From: JAKACA01 sp052143575 | Lineage (GTDB): Bacteria > Actinomycetota > Acidimicrobiia > Acidimicrobiales > Bog-793 | Direction of reading: 5' to 3' | Length of the DNA stretch: 64,000 bases | Assembly (NCBI GenBank): GCA_052143575.1 | Contig: JBKQSP010000043.1 | Location: 108,821 to 172,820, forward strand | In this document: positions 25,083 to 34,874 of the stretch, in pieces | How positions within the stretch are numbered: the first letter of the stretch is position 1 | Layout: each line of letters starts with the position of its first letter | Made by a program: the position numbers and the translations under genes | The notes under the pieces: generated by a model | What the model saw: the letters and a program-made list of their open reading frames with translations, nothing else | Told to the model about the DNA's origin: nothing | Databases searched by the model: none

Positions 25083-26138
25083 TCAAGCAAGCGAGTCGAG
25101 GCGAAGGAGCAACCACTCGAGCAGGAGCAGGTCGTTCACGTTGCGCGTGAGCCGCTCCGCCGCCTCACCGACGAGCTCGACGGCTCGCAGCGCCGTCGAC
25201 ATGGTGTGGGCCGGTGGCGATCCCTCCAGACGGCCCCGATAGACGCCGGCAAGGGTGGCGAGCCCGGCGCGCATCTCGTCGGTACGCACACGCCGTTGCT
25301 CGCGCCGGTGGCGGTCCTCGATGGCGGCCCGTCCCGGGATGGCCCGCTCCCCGAGACGCTCAGATTGCGCCGCCAGCTCCGCCAGCTCGGCGGCCTGGCG
25401 GGCCTTTACGGTCTCGACCCGCTCGCTGGCGGCGGCGACGAGCTCCTCAGCAAGGAGGACGACGGTCGCTCCCGTACCGTCGAGGCGGGACGGGAGGGAC
25501 CGCCAGCGGTCCAGCCGCTCGATGAAGCCCTCCTCGCTCACGAGGAGCCGGGCGCGGTCGAGGCGGCCGCCGGCGACGTCGGCGACGGCGGCCGCCGTGG
25601 CGGCGTCCGCCCCCTCGCGTACGAGCACGCTCACGATGTCGGCGCCAGCGAGAGGGTCGAAGTTCACCGTCACACATCGGCTGGCGATCGTGACGAGATC
25701 GGGCGGCACGTTCTCGGCGAGCACGAGCACGACAGTGGTGTCCGGCGGCTCCTCGATCGTCTTCAGGAGCACTGGCGCCGCCTGCTCGACGAGGTGGAAG
25801 TCCACGAGGATGAGCACCTGGAAGCGGGCCGCCCGCGGTGTCCGCAGCGCCAGTCGCACGACCTCCTGCGCCTCGGGCACCCGGATCGAGGCACCCTGGC
25901 GCTCGACGACGACGACGTCGGGGTGACGGCCGGCGAGCGCCTCGCTGCAGGCTTCGCACGTTCCGCAACCGCCGTCCGGGCAGGTGAGAGCGGCGGCAAA
26001 GGCGAGGGCGGCTTCACGTTTGCCCGTGCCGGGCGGGCCAAGGAACAGATAGGCGTGCACCGGAGAGGCGATGGACGCCTCGAGCTGCTGCACGGCCCGC
26101 GGCTGGCCGACGATGCGCTCGAGCACGGGGGTCGTCAC
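25083..26138 (-). CDS. holB: DNA polymerase III delta' subunit
   Basis: A 351-residue clamp-loader subunit of the AAA+ type. Walker A GPPGTGKREAAL at about 33-44, zinc-binding CPDGGCGTCEAC at about 54-65, and IEEPPDTTVVLVLAENV as sensor region. The C-terminal 130 residues are helical and variable, as usual. ATG 26138 overlaps the tmk stop (ATGA). In actinobacteria topA, tmk and holB are commonly adjacent, as here. Confidence 0.92.
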   Translation of the reverse strand: MTTPVLERIVGQPRAVQQLEASIASPVHAYLFLGPPGTGKREAALAFAAALTCPDGGCGTCEACSEALAGRHPDVVVVERQGASIRVPEAQEVVRLALRTPRAARFQVLILVDFHLVEQAAPVLLKTIEEPPDTTVVLVLAENVPPDLVTIASRCVTVNFDPLAGADIVSVLVREGADAATAAAVADVAGGRLDRARLLVSEEGFIERLDRWRSLPSRLDGTGATVVLLAEELVAAASERVETVKARQAAELAELAAQSERLGERAIPGRAAIEDRHRREQRRVRTDEMRAGLATLAGVYRGRLEGSPPAHTMSTALRAVELVGEAAERLTRNVNDLLLLEWLLLRLDSLA

Positions 26139-26776
26139 GATGTCACCCCGTTGCCGAAGAGCCCGTCGACGGCGCCGCGCACGAGCCGGGCGACTTCGTC
26201 GACAGGACCGCTGCCGTCGACCACGACCCAGTGCCGTGGGTCGTCGCTCGCCAGCTGACGGAACCCTGCGGCCACCCGTGCATGAAACCCCTCCAGCTCC
26301 GACTCGATCCTGTCCGGAGGCGAGCCGCCCTCGGCACGACGGGCCGACCCGAGGGCGAGCGGGACGTCGAGAAGAACCGTGAGGTCCGGCCAGAGCTCGC
26401 CCGTGGCGAGGTCGCAGGCCGCCTTGACGGCGACAAGGGGAAGACCGCGCCCGAAGCCCTGGTAGGCAAGGGTCGAGCCAGAGAATCGGTCCACGACGAC
26501 GTCACGGCCGGCTTCGAGGGCGGGCCGGATGCGCTCAGCCACGTGCTGGGCACGGGCGGCCAGCAACAGCATGAGCTCGGTGCGGGCGTCGATGAGGGTG
26601 CCCTCGGCCGTGGACTCGGGATGGAGCAGCCACTGGCGGATGCGGTCGCCAAGGGCGGTGCCGCCGGGCTCGCGCGTGAGCTCGGCCCCGAGCGCCGTCG
26701 CCAACCGGCGCGCCTGGGTGGACTTGCCCGCCCCCTCGCCACCCTCGAAGGCGATGAGACGCCCGCGGCCGCTCAT
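26135..26776 (-). CDS. tmk: Thymidylate kinase
   Basis: A 213-residue dTMP kinase that makes dTDP. P-loop GGEGAGKST at residues about 12-20, REPGGTALGDRIR for dTMP binding, DRFSGSTLAYQGFGRGL for the DR(F/Y)xxS motif, and DLTVLLDVP on the following strand. The lid region is SARRAEGGSPPDRIE. It follows topA by 27 bases and overlaps holB by four bases, so all three probably share one transcript. Confidence 0.95.
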   Translation of the reverse strand: MSGRGRLIAFEGGEGAGKSTQARRLATALGAELTREPGGTALGDRIRQWLLHPESTAEGTLIDARTELMLLLAARAQHVAERIRPALEAGRDVVVDRFSGSTLAYQGFGRGLPLVAVKAACDLATGELWPDLTVLLDVPLALGSARRAEGGSPPDRIESELEGFHARVAAGFRQLASDDPRHWVVVDGSGPVDEVARLVRGAVDGLFGNGVTS

Positions 26777-26803
26777 TGTCGTCGCCCCGTCATCGCCCGC
26801 ACC

Positions 26804-29749
26804 TTAGGGGGCTGCGTCGCCCGCACCCTCCGTCGCGGTCGTGACGGGCGTCGCCTTGCTCACCGCGGCCTTGGCGGCCTTCCTCGCCGCCGTCTTCCCG
26901 GCCGCCGACTTCGAAGCGGGCGTCTTCGCAACTGCCTTTTGGGCGACGCCGGCCTTCTTGGTGGCGGCCTTCTTGGTGGCGGCCTTCTTGGTAGCGGCTC
27001 TCTTCGCAGGCACCTTCTTGGCCGCCGACTTCCTGGCGACGCCGGCCTTCTTGGCACCCCGCCGCCCCCCGCGTGCCGACGGCCCCGCCTCCCGCCGGGC
27101 GGCGATGAGCTCGGCCGCCCGCTCCGGCGTGATCGTGTCGGGGTCGTCCGCCCGCCGCAGCGAGGCGTTCACGGTCCCGTCCGTCACATAAGGCCCGAAG
27201 CGCCCGGAGCGCAGCACGATCTGCCCGCCGCTCACGGGATCGGCGCCGAGCTCGCGAAGCGGTACGGCCGTCACGCCGAAGCGGCGCTGCTTCGGCTGCG
27301 AGAAGCGGGCGACTGCCTCGTCGAGGGTCACCGTGAAGAGCTGGTCCTCGTTGTCGAGTGATCGCGTGTCGGCTCCCTTTTCGAGGTACGGCCCGTAGCG
27401 GCCGCTCTTGGCCACGATCTCGTCCCCGGAGGACGGGTCGAGGCCGACGAGGCGAGGGAGCTCGAGGAGCCGGAGGGCATCGTCGAGCGTGAGGGTCTCG
27501 AGCGACATCGAAGAGAAGAGCGAGGCCGTTCGCAACGGCCTGCCACCGTCCTCAACCCCGCCGAGCTGCACATAGGGGCCGTAGCGGCCCGCCCGCGCCA
27601 GCACGGGCTCCCCCGTGCGCGGGTCCGTACCGATGACACGGTCACCGGAGGGCTTCGAGAGCAGCTCGAGGGCGCGCTCGACGGTGAGCTCGTCGGGTGC
27701 GAGATCCTCCGGCACGGCGGCGCGCGTCTCGCCTCGCTGCAGGTACGGGCCATAGCGACCGACCCGCACGACGATCTCCTCACCGTCGGGGTCGGCGCCG
27801 ATGGTGATCGAGTTGACGTCGCGGGCGTCGATCTCCGCCAGGTGGACAAGGACGGCGTCCTTCAGACCCCGGGTGCCGTCCACGGCGAGCGCATGACGAG
27901 GCTGGCGCGAGGCCCCGCCGTCGTCCGGCCGCGGCACGTGGTGCGACTCCCCGAAGTAGAAGCGCTCGAGCCAGGGCACGCTTTCCTCCGCACCAGAGGC
28001 GATCTCGTCGAGGTCGTCCTCCATGGAGGCCGTGAAGCCATAGTCGACGAGGCTCGGGAAGTGCCGCTCCATCAAGTTCACGACGGCGAAGGCCGTGAAG
28101 GACGGAACGAGTGCCGTGCCCTTGCGCCACACGTAGTTCCGGTCCTGGATCGTCTGCAGGATGCTGGCGTAGGTCGACGGCCGCCCGACGCCGAGCTCCT
28201 CGAGGCGCCGGACGAGCGACGCTTCGGTGTAGCGGGCCGGCGGCCGCGTGTCGTGGCTCTCGGTCGTGAGGGAGTCGCACTCGACGGGCTGCCCGGCCTG
28301 AAGCCGCGGCAGGCGGGCGTCCTCGTCCCTCGTCCTTGTGTCATCGCCGTCGTCGTCGTCCTCGCGGTACACCTGTAAAAAGCCGGGCACCGTGATGACC
28401 GTGCCCGTCGCCAGCATCCCGGCGACGGTGCCTGCCACCACCGGAGCGGCCGCCCCCACCGGAGGAGGCGACTCCGCCCGCGTCGTCGCTTCGAGCCGGA
28501 CGCGGGCCGTCGTTCCCGTGGCGTCGACCATCTGCGAGGCGACGGTGCGCTGCCACACGAGCTCGTACAGGTGCAGTTCGTCCCCCGACAGCTCGCGGGC
28601 CACGGCGGACGGCTGCCGGAAACGGTCGCCGGCCGGGCGGATGGCCTCATGGGCCTCCTGGGCGTTCTTCACCTTGTTGCGGTATGTGCGAGGCGCAGGG
28701 GGAACCGAGGAGGGGCCGTAGAGCGACGTCGCCTGCTGGCGCGCCGCCTGCACGGCCGTGTCCGACAGGGTCGTCGAATCGGTTCGCATGTAGGTGATGT
28801 AGCCGCGCTCGTAGAGCGCCTGGGCGAGACGCATGGTCCGCTGCGCCGAATAGCGGAGCTTGCGGGCGGCCTCCTGCTGCAGCGTCGAGGTCATGAACGG
28901 TGCAGCCGGGGACCGGCGGTAGGGACGCTCCTCGACGGAGACGACGGCGAAGTCGGCGTCCTGCAGGGCAGCCGCCAGACCGGCGGCCGCCGGCTCGTCG
29001 AGCAGGACGAGATCCCCCGGGTTGGAGAGGCGACCGTCGGAGCCGAAGTCGTCGCCCGTGGCGACGTCACGAGCGCCCACGTCGACGAGGCGGGCGGCAA
29101 AGCCTTGCCCGCCGGCGGCGAAGGCACCCACGATCCCCCACCACGAGGCCGAGCGGAACGCCATGCGCTCCCGCTCGCGCTCCACGACGATCCTCGTCGC
29201 CACGCTCTGCACGCGGCCGGCCGACAGGCCCGTTGCGACCTTCTTCCAGAGCACCGGCGACACTTCGTAGCCGTAGAGGCGGTCGAGGATGCGCCGTGCC
29301 TCCTGCGCATCGACGAGGCGCCGGTCGAGCTCGTGCGGGCTGGCGATGGCCGCCTGAATGGCGGCCGGCGTGATCTCGTGGAACACCATGCGATGAACCG
29401 GCACACGCGGTGACAGCACCTCGACGAGGTGCCACGCGATCGACTCCCCTTCACGGTCACCGTCTGTGGCGAGATAGAGCTCGCTCGCATCGCCGAGCAG
29501 GCGCTTCAGCTTGGCGACCTGCTCGCGGCGCTCCTTCGAGACGACGTAGAGCGCCTTGAAGTCGTTGTCGACGTCGACGCCGAGACGCGCCCACGGCTCG
29601 CCCTTGAAGGCGGCCGGCACGTCGGAGGCATTGCGCGGCAGGTCGCGGATGTGCCCGATGGAGGACTCGACGACGTAGTCGCGCCCGAGGTAGCCGGCAA
29701 TGGTCTTCGCCTTCGCCGGCGACTCGACGATGACGAGTGGTTTGGCCAT
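26804..29749 (-). CDS. topA: DNA topoisomerase I with basic C-terminal tail
   Basis: A 981-residue type IA topoisomerase that relaxes negative supercoils. The TOPRIM domain begins PLVIVESPAKAKTIAGYLG; the catalytic tyrosine is in RGYITYMRTDSTTLS. After the gate domains come four C-terminal repeats recognised by GRYGPYLQRG, GRYGPYVQLG, GRYGPYLEKG and GRFGPYVTDG. No zinc fingers are present. The last 85 residues are a Lys/Ala tail with KKAATKKAATKKA, a basic disordered DNA-binding tail typical of actinobacterial TopA. It follows hppA by 30 bases and leads into tmk and holB. Confidence 0.97.
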   Translation of the reverse strand: MAKPLVIVESPAKAKTIAGYLGRDYVVESSIGHIRDLPRNASDVPAAFKGEPWARLGVDVDNDFKALYVVSKERREQVAKLKRLLGDASELYLATDGDREGESIAWHLVEVLSPRVPVHRMVFHEITPAAIQAAIASPHELDRRLVDAQEARRILDRLYGYEVSPVLWKKVATGLSAGRVQSVATRIVVERERERMAFRSASWWGIVGAFAAGGQGFAARLVDVGARDVATGDDFGSDGRLSNPGDLVLLDEPAAAGLAAALQDADFAVVSVEERPYRRSPAAPFMTSTLQQEAARKLRYSAQRTMRLAQALYERGYITYMRTDSTTLSDTAVQAARQQATSLYGPSSVPPAPRTYRNKVKNAQEAHEAIRPAGDRFRQPSAVARELSGDELHLYELVWQRTVASQMVDATGTTARVRLEATTRAESPPPVGAAAPVVAGTVAGMLATGTVITVPGFLQVYREDDDDGDDTRTRDEDARLPRLQAGQPVECDSLTTESHDTRPPARYTEASLVRRLEELGVGRPSTYASILQTIQDRNYVWRKGTALVPSFTAFAVVNLMERHFPSLVDYGFTASMEDDLDEIASGAEESVPWLERFYFGESHHVPRPDDGGASRQPRHALAVDGTRGLKDAVLVHLAEIDARDVNSITIGADPDGEEIVVRVGRYGPYLQRGETRAAVPEDLAPDELTVERALELLSKPSGDRVIGTDPRTGEPVLARAGRYGPYVQLGGVEDGGRPLRTASLFSSMSLETLTLDDALRLLELPRLVGLDPSSGDEIVAKSGRYGPYLEKGADTRSLDNEDQLFTVTLDEAVARFSQPKQRRFGVTAVPLRELGADPVSGGQIVLRSGRFGPYVTDGTVNASLRRADDPDTITPERAAELIAARREAGPSARGGRRGAKKAGVARKSAAKKVPAKRAATKKAATKKAATKKAGVAQKAVAKTPASKSAAGKTAARKAAKAAVSKATPVTTATEGAGDAAP
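26952..26996. repeat. Three 15-base tandem repeats in the topA tail
   Basis: GCCTTCTTGGTGGCG is repeated three times in tandem, the third with one change. It encodes ATKKA units of the basic C-terminal tail of topoisomerase I on the minus strand. A coding minisatellite, prone to length change. Confidence 0.85.
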
Positions 29750-29779
29750 GGGAGGCCGAGGATACGTGGCCGCAGGGCC

Positions 29780-32104
29780 CTAGGCGGTCACCGCCGCCTT
29801 CGCCTCGGCCTCCGCTGTGGTGTCATCAGTCATCGAACCGGTCGAGCGCTTCGAGAACAAAATGGCACCGAGCAGGACGACAAGGGCGATAGCGGCGATG
29901 GCGTACCGAGCCCCGGCGTGGTGTTGCAACGTGATGACCGCCGGCAGGATCAGGAGCGACACGAGGTTCATGACCTTGATGAGCGGGTTGAGCGCCGGGC
30001 CGGCCGTGTCCTTGAAGGGGTCACCGACGGTGTCACCGATGACGGCCGCCTTGTGGGAGTCCGAGCCCTTGCCCCCGAAGAAGCCGTCTTCGATGTGCTT
30101 CTTGGCGTTGTCCCAGGCGCCGCCCGAGTTGGAGAGGAAGTTCGCCATCAGCTGACCGGTGAGGATCGTGCCGGTCAGGAAGGCACCGAGGGCGAGGTAG
30201 CTGATGCCGAACCCGACGATGACGGGTGAGAGCACGGCGAGCAGGGCCGGCGTTGCGAGCTCACGCTGGGCGGCGGCCGTGCAGATGGAGATGACGTTGC
30301 CGTATTCGGGCTTCTCTGTGTAGTCCATGATGCCCGGGTGCTCGCGGAACTGCCGCCGCACCTCGTGCACGACAGTGCCCGCCGAGCGCCCGACGGCGCG
30401 GATGGCCAGCGACGAGAACAGGAAGGCGATGGAGCCGCCGATGAGCAAGCCGATGAAGATCGTCGGGTTGGCGACGTTGATCTGGGTGAGGGGCGCCTTG
30501 AAGAGGGCGTCTCCGGTGATGTTCTTGAGGGCGGGGAGCTGGTTGCCGATCGTCTCGATGAACGACGAGAACAGCGCCACCGAGGCGATGACGGCCGATC
30601 CGATGGCGACACCCTTCGTGATGGCCTTTGTCGTGTTGCCGACGGCGTCGAGCTTCACCATGACGCGCTCGGCCTCGCCGGTGAACTCGCCGGACATCTC
30701 GGCAACACCGGCGGCGTTGTCGGAGACGGGCCCGAAGGAGTCCTCCGAGATGATCATGCCCGTCGTGGACAGCATGCCGATGCCGACGAGGGCGACGAGG
30801 TAGAGCGACACGGTGAGCTTGCCGCTGCCGAGGGCGACGGCCGAGGCGATGGCGATAGCGATGGCGATGATCGCCCACACGCTCGACTCGAGGCCGATGC
30901 TGATGCCCGCCAGCACGGTCGTGGCCGGCCCCGTACGCGTCGACTCGGCGATCTCCTTCACCGGTGGCAGCTCCGTCGAGGTGAAGTACTCCGTGATGAG
31001 GCTCGCCACGTTCGCCAGCACGACACCGATCAGGACGGCCCAGAAGACCTTCAGGTCGTGGATGTAGAACTGGGCGACCAGGAAGGCGCCCACGAGCGTG
31101 AGCACTGCTGAGCTGCGAAAGCCCCGGTTGATGGGCGCCATGGCGCTCTTGTCCTTCTCGCGGGCCTTGACGAGGAAGATGCCCACGACGGAGGTGAGGA
31201 TGCCGATCCCGGCGACGATGAGCGGGTAGAGCAGGCCACGGGCCGGGTTGAGGCCGAGCGTCTTGAAGGCCTCGTAGCCGAGGATGAGCGAGGCGATGAT
31301 CGTGATCTCGTAGGACTCGAAGAGGTCGGCGGCCATGCCGGCACAGTCGCCGACGTTGTCACCGACGTTGTCGGCAATGGTGGCGGCGTTGCGAGGGTCG
31401 TCCTCCGGGATGCCGGCTTCGACCTTGCCGACGAGGTCGGCGCCCACGTCGGCGGCCTTGGTGAAGATGCCGCCGCCGACTCGCATGAACAAGGCGATGA
31501 GGGACGCCCCGAAGCCGAATCCGACGAGGACGGCCGTCGCCGAGTTCTGGAAGATGAACACGATCGTCGTGGCCCCGATGAGGCCGAGGCCGACGCAGAG
31601 CAGGCCGGTGACACCGCCCGTGCGGAACGCCACCTTGAGGGCCGGCGCCAACTGGCCGTCTCGGGCGGCGGCCGCCGTGCGGACGTTGCCCCGCACGGCC
31701 AGGCTCATCCCGATGACGCCGGTGGTGCCGGAGAAGAGCGCCCCGCAGAGGAAGGCGATGGCGCGGGCGAGCCCGGACTGCACAAAGGTGAGTGCGACGT
31801 GGCCGTTCGGCTCGACGACTTTGGTGGCCGTGAAGAAGACGAGGACGCCGAGCGGTACGACGATGATGGCGATCGTCCGGAACTGGCGCTTGAGGAAGGC
31901 TTCAGCGCCTTCTTGGATGGCGGCGGCGATCTCGCGCATCTTGGCCGTGCCGGTATCGGCCGCCACGACGCCACGCACGAGGTAGATCGCTACAAGAATT
32001 GCCACGAGGCCGGTCGCGAGGGCGAAGAGTAGCCATCCGCGTTCGGCCCCACCGAGCGTGAAGGCCTGGTAGCCACCACTGCTCGCGAGGAGGTGGGGAG
32101 TCAC
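29780..32104 (-). CDS. hppA: Membrane-bound proton-translocating pyrophosphatase, K+-independent type
   Basis: A 774-residue, roughly 16-helix integral membrane pump that hydrolyses PPi and moves H+ out. The core catalytic stretch is VGKVEAGIPEDDPRNAATIA followed by DNVGDNVGDCAGMAADLFES; the C-terminal half carries a second acidic cluster (IGDTVGDPFKDTAGPALN). The K+-dependence switch region reads GNTTKAITKG: Lys and Thr at the positions where K+-dependent enzymes have Ala and Gly/Ala, so K+-independent and H+-pumping. GTG 32104 has AAAGGAG six bases upstream. It leads topA, tmk and holB on the same strand, perhaps one operon. Confidence 0.96.
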   Translation of the reverse strand: MTPHLLASSGGYQAFTLGGAERGWLLFALATGLVAILVAIYLVRGVVAADTGTAKMREIAAAIQEGAEAFLKRQFRTIAIIVVPLGVLVFFTATKVVEPNGHVALTFVQSGLARAIAFLCGALFSGTTGVIGMSLAVRGNVRTAAAARDGQLAPALKVAFRTGGVTGLLCVGLGLIGATTIVFIFQNSATAVLVGFGFGASLIALFMRVGGGIFTKAADVGADLVGKVEAGIPEDDPRNAATIADNVGDNVGDCAGMAADLFESYEITIIASLILGYEAFKTLGLNPARGLLYPLIVAGIGILTSVVGIFLVKAREKDKSAMAPINRGFRSSAVLTLVGAFLVAQFYIHDLKVFWAVLIGVVLANVASLITEYFTSTELPPVKEIAESTRTGPATTVLAGISIGLESSVWAIIAIAIAIASAVALGSGKLTVSLYLVALVGIGMLSTTGMIISEDSFGPVSDNAAGVAEMSGEFTGEAERVMVKLDAVGNTTKAITKGVAIGSAVIASVALFSSFIETIGNQLPALKNITGDALFKAPLTQINVANPTIFIGLLIGGSIAFLFSSLAIRAVGRSAGTVVHEVRRQFREHPGIMDYTEKPEYGNVISICTAAAQRELATPALLAVLSPVIVGFGISYLALGAFLTGTILTGQLMANFLSNSGGAWDNAKKHIEDGFFGGKGSDSHKAAVIGDTVGDPFKDTAGPALNPLIKVMNLVSLLILPAVITLQHHAGARYAIAAIALVVLLGAILFSKRSTGSMTDDTTAEAEAKAAVTA

Positions 32105-32298
32105 CGCTAGCTCCTTTGCTGAGGTCGGGGGGCAGGATAAACGCTGGGCACGGCTCGTTCAAACTTGCCCTTCCGACAACGGCCGCCATCAGCGGCCTCC
32201 GAGAGGGGTCCGGATCTCCGATCCGGGTGTTGGCGAGCGACACTTCCGGTCCGAGACCGCAGCCAGAACGTAACCGGTCCGGCGCCGGCCTCAGGCGC
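32105..32298. other. Intergenic region in front of hppA
   Basis: 194 bases between the end of the permease-OB fusion and hppA, both leftward. It contains the hppA ribosome site (AAAGGAG, about 32110-32116). I see no clear -35/-10 pair or small ORF; the hppA promoter is presumably here. Confidence 0.4.
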
Positions 32299-34785
32299 TC
32301 AGTGTCGCGGCGGCACGTGCGGCTGGGCGGGAGGTTGCTCGCGCGCCTCAGAGGTGCGCAGGATCGTGAAGAGCGGGTTGACCATGACGATGCGTCTCCC
32401 CCGCTCGCCGACCATGCCCTCCACGACGAGTTTCGAGCCCGGCTCGATACCCGGGACGCGGCGCCGGCCCTGGAATACGAGCATGAGCTGCCCGGTCGGG
32501 TCGGCGATCGTGCACTCCACGCTCGGGACACCGGCTCCCGCCTGCACCCGGACCGAGCGAACGCGGCCCGAGACACGCGCCCGCTGTCGTGGGCGCAACT
32601 CGTGGATCGGCGTCGTGCCGGGAACGGCGTCCGGCACCTCCGAAGGATGAGGGCCGCGGCCCTCGCCGTGTCCCCGCGCCGTCGAGGCTAAGGGGGTGCC
32701 GTCGGGGGCGGTGCCGGCCGCCAGGCCCCAGGGGTGGATCGGGGTACGCGAGCGTCGGTGCCCGCCGGCCAGGTCGTGGGCGTGCGGCGGGAGCGGTCGG
32801 TCGATGCCGCCGGCGCTCCAGGGCACGAGCGACTTGCGACGGTTGCCGAGCGGGAAGGGGATGATGGTGGCATTGGCGTTGGGAAGCTGGCTGACGTAGG
32901 CGGAGATGTGGTCGGCCGTGCGGTCGTGGAGGACGCGCTGCCAGTAGCTCTCGAAGCCTCGCCTCGGCAGGATGACGCTCACCTCCGTCTGACCGTCCTC
33001 GGCCGCCTCGGCGACGAGCTCCATGGCGGCGCGCTCCAGGCGCCGGTCGGGGCACTCCACGATGTCAAGCGGGAAGCGGTTGAGCCCGAGGCGGCTCCAC
33101 TCGTCCTCGAGCTCGCGGGCGACGGCCGTGTCGAGCACGAAGTGGACGGCGCGCAGCTCGTCGGGCGACAACGTGCGGGCGTATTGCAGGGCGCGTGCGG
33201 TGGCGAGGTCGAGGCGCTCCACGAGCACGATGACGACGTGGCGGCGCAGCACGGGGGCGATGGCGGCCTTGGGGGCGTTCTCTGCCAGCTCGGCCGTCTC
33301 CTCGGTGTACTGCTTGTGGAGGCGGATGAGCACCCAGACGAGGATGGGGAAGAGGACGACGACAAGCCAGGCGCCCTGTGTGAACTTCGTGACCGCGAAG
33401 ATGACAACCACGATGGCCGAGAGCACGGCGGCGAAACCATTGATGCACATCTTGTGCCGCCACCCTTGCTGGCGGTAGGTCAGATGGTGCTTCACCATGC
33501 CCGAGCCGGCCATGGTGAAGCCGGTGAACACGCCGATGGCATAGAGGGCCACCAGCGAGGTCAGATCGGCCCTCGTGACGACGATGAGGGCGATGGAGAG
33601 GACGGCGAGGATGATGATGCCGTTCGAGAAGACGAGCCGGTGACCTCGTCTCGTGAGCCGTCTCGGCAAAAAGGCGTCCTGGGCGACGAAGCTCGTCAGG
33701 TTCGGGAAACCGTTGAAGCTCGTGTTCCCGCCGGTGTACAGGATCAGCATCGTCGTCGCCTGCACGGCGTAGTAGCCGACCCGTCCCGCCAGGGCGTGCC
33801 CGAACACGTACCTCGCCTCCTGCGACAACACGGTTGGCGTGCCGTGCAGGTAGGGCACTGCGTGGGTCACGTGGGCGAGGTAGGAGACACCAAGAACGAG
33901 GGAGCCGAGGGTGCACGACATGAGGACGAGCACGCGGCGGGCGTTTCGACCCGTCGGTTCCCTGAAGTTGGCAACGCCGTTCGAGATCGCCTCGAGGCCA
34001 GTGAGCGACGAGCCACCGTTTGCGAACGCCCGCAGCATGGCGAAGACCGATGCAAAGACCAAGAGGGAGGCCGAGCCGTGAGGTCCGATAGCGACGACGC
34101 CGCGCTGGTCGATCGCATGTGCGTGCAACTGCCCGAGGAGCGCCCGCACGACCCCGATGACGACGAGGGTGCCGATCGAAGCGATGAACAGGTACGTCGG
34201 CAGAGCGAAGGACTTGCCCGCTTCTCGGATGCCGCGGAGGTTCCCGTAGGTGAGCAGGATGACGACGCCGACGGTGATCGCCACCGACGCGCCGGCCAGC
34301 GACGGAAACGCCGACGTGAGAGCGTCCGTGCCGGCCACGGTCTGCACAGCCACGGTGAGGATGTAGTCGATGATGAGCGCAACGGCGGCCACCTGAGCGA
34401 TGCGAGGGCCGAAGTTGTCGCGGGCCACGACATAGGAACCGCCTGCCTTCGTGTACACCATGACGACCTCGCGATATGACAGCGTCACGAAGAAGAGAAC
34501 CGTCAGGATGGCGAAGGTGATCGGCAGCAACAGGCTGAAGGCTGCGAGGCCGAAGTACGGGATGAGCTGGTTGAGCATCTCCTCGCTGCCGTAGGCCGTA
34601 GACGAGATGCAATCAGGGGCGAGCACACCGAGAGCCAGCACTTTGCTGAGCCGCTCCTCGGAGAGACGCTCGGTGATGAGCGGCTCGCCGAGGAGCCGCT
34701 TCTTGAGCCGGTACGAGAAGGACTCCGGCAGCACATAGGCGACCGCCCCCGGAGCATCGGGACGTTGCGGGGGCGGCAGGCTCAC
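32299..34785 (-). CDS. KimA-like APC potassium permease fused to a C-terminal OB-fold domain
   Basis: An 828-residue fusion. Residues about 30-510 are an APC-superfamily permease of the KimA/YdaO type, with LSKVLALGVLAPDCISSTAY at the first helix and about 12 hydrophobic segments. Residues 510-680 are a cytosolic domain like those of KimA proteins. A Pro/Gly/His-rich linker leads to an OB-fold (about 725-812): LRPRQRARVSGRVRSVRV, VECTIADPTGQLMLVFQGRR, GSKLVVEGMVGERG. Actinobacteria usually encode this OB-fold protein separately near the same genes (from memory), so this looks like a fusion of neighbours. Divergent from two TrkA genes, hence likely K+ uptake. Start GTG 34785. Confidence 0.85.
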   Translation of the reverse strand: MSLPPPQRPDAPGAVAYVLPESFSYRLKKRLLGEPLITERLSEERLSKVLALGVLAPDCISSTAYGSEEMLNQLIPYFGLAAFSLLLPITFAILTVLFFVTLSYREVVMVYTKAGGSYVVARDNFGPRIAQVAAVALIIDYILTVAVQTVAGTDALTSAFPSLAGASVAITVGVVILLTYGNLRGIREAGKSFALPTYLFIASIGTLVVIGVVRALLGQLHAHAIDQRGVVAIGPHGSASLLVFASVFAMLRAFANGGSSLTGLEAISNGVANFREPTGRNARRVLVLMSCTLGSLVLGVSYLAHVTHAVPYLHGTPTVLSQEARYVFGHALAGRVGYYAVQATTMLILYTGGNTSFNGFPNLTSFVAQDAFLPRRLTRRGHRLVFSNGIIILAVLSIALIVVTRADLTSLVALYAIGVFTGFTMAGSGMVKHHLTYRQQGWRHKMCINGFAAVLSAIVVVIFAVTKFTQGAWLVVVLFPILVWVLIRLHKQYTEETAELAENAPKAAIAPVLRRHVVIVLVERLDLATARALQYARTLSPDELRAVHFVLDTAVARELEDEWSRLGLNRFPLDIVECPDRRLERAAMELVAEAAEDGQTEVSVILPRRGFESYWQRVLHDRTADHISAYVSQLPNANATIIPFPLGNRRKSLVPWSAGGIDRPLPPHAHDLAGGHRRSRTPIHPWGLAAGTAPDGTPLASTARGHGEGRGPHPSEVPDAVPGTTPIHELRPRQRARVSGRVRSVRVQAGAGVPSVECTIADPTGQLMLVFQGRRRVPGIEPGSKLVVEGMVGERGRRIVMVNPLFTILRTSEAREQPPAQPHVPPRH

Positions 34786-34874
34786 GCGGCTATCTTGGCC
34801 TGCTCCGTGCCCTGTCCGCCTGCCGGCTCTCGATTGGCTTGTCTGCCGGCACCCGATCCGGAAGGATGAAGGCG

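Noticed and set aside
26952..26996. Short tandem repeats that could look like a CRISPR or minisatellite locus
   Set aside because: They are in frame and encode the Lys/Ala tail of topoisomerase I; there are no spacers.
32734..34479. A 581-residue rightward ORF antisense to the permease
   Set aside because: Low-complexity charged composition and no recognisable motif. The opposite strand has a clear APC permease.
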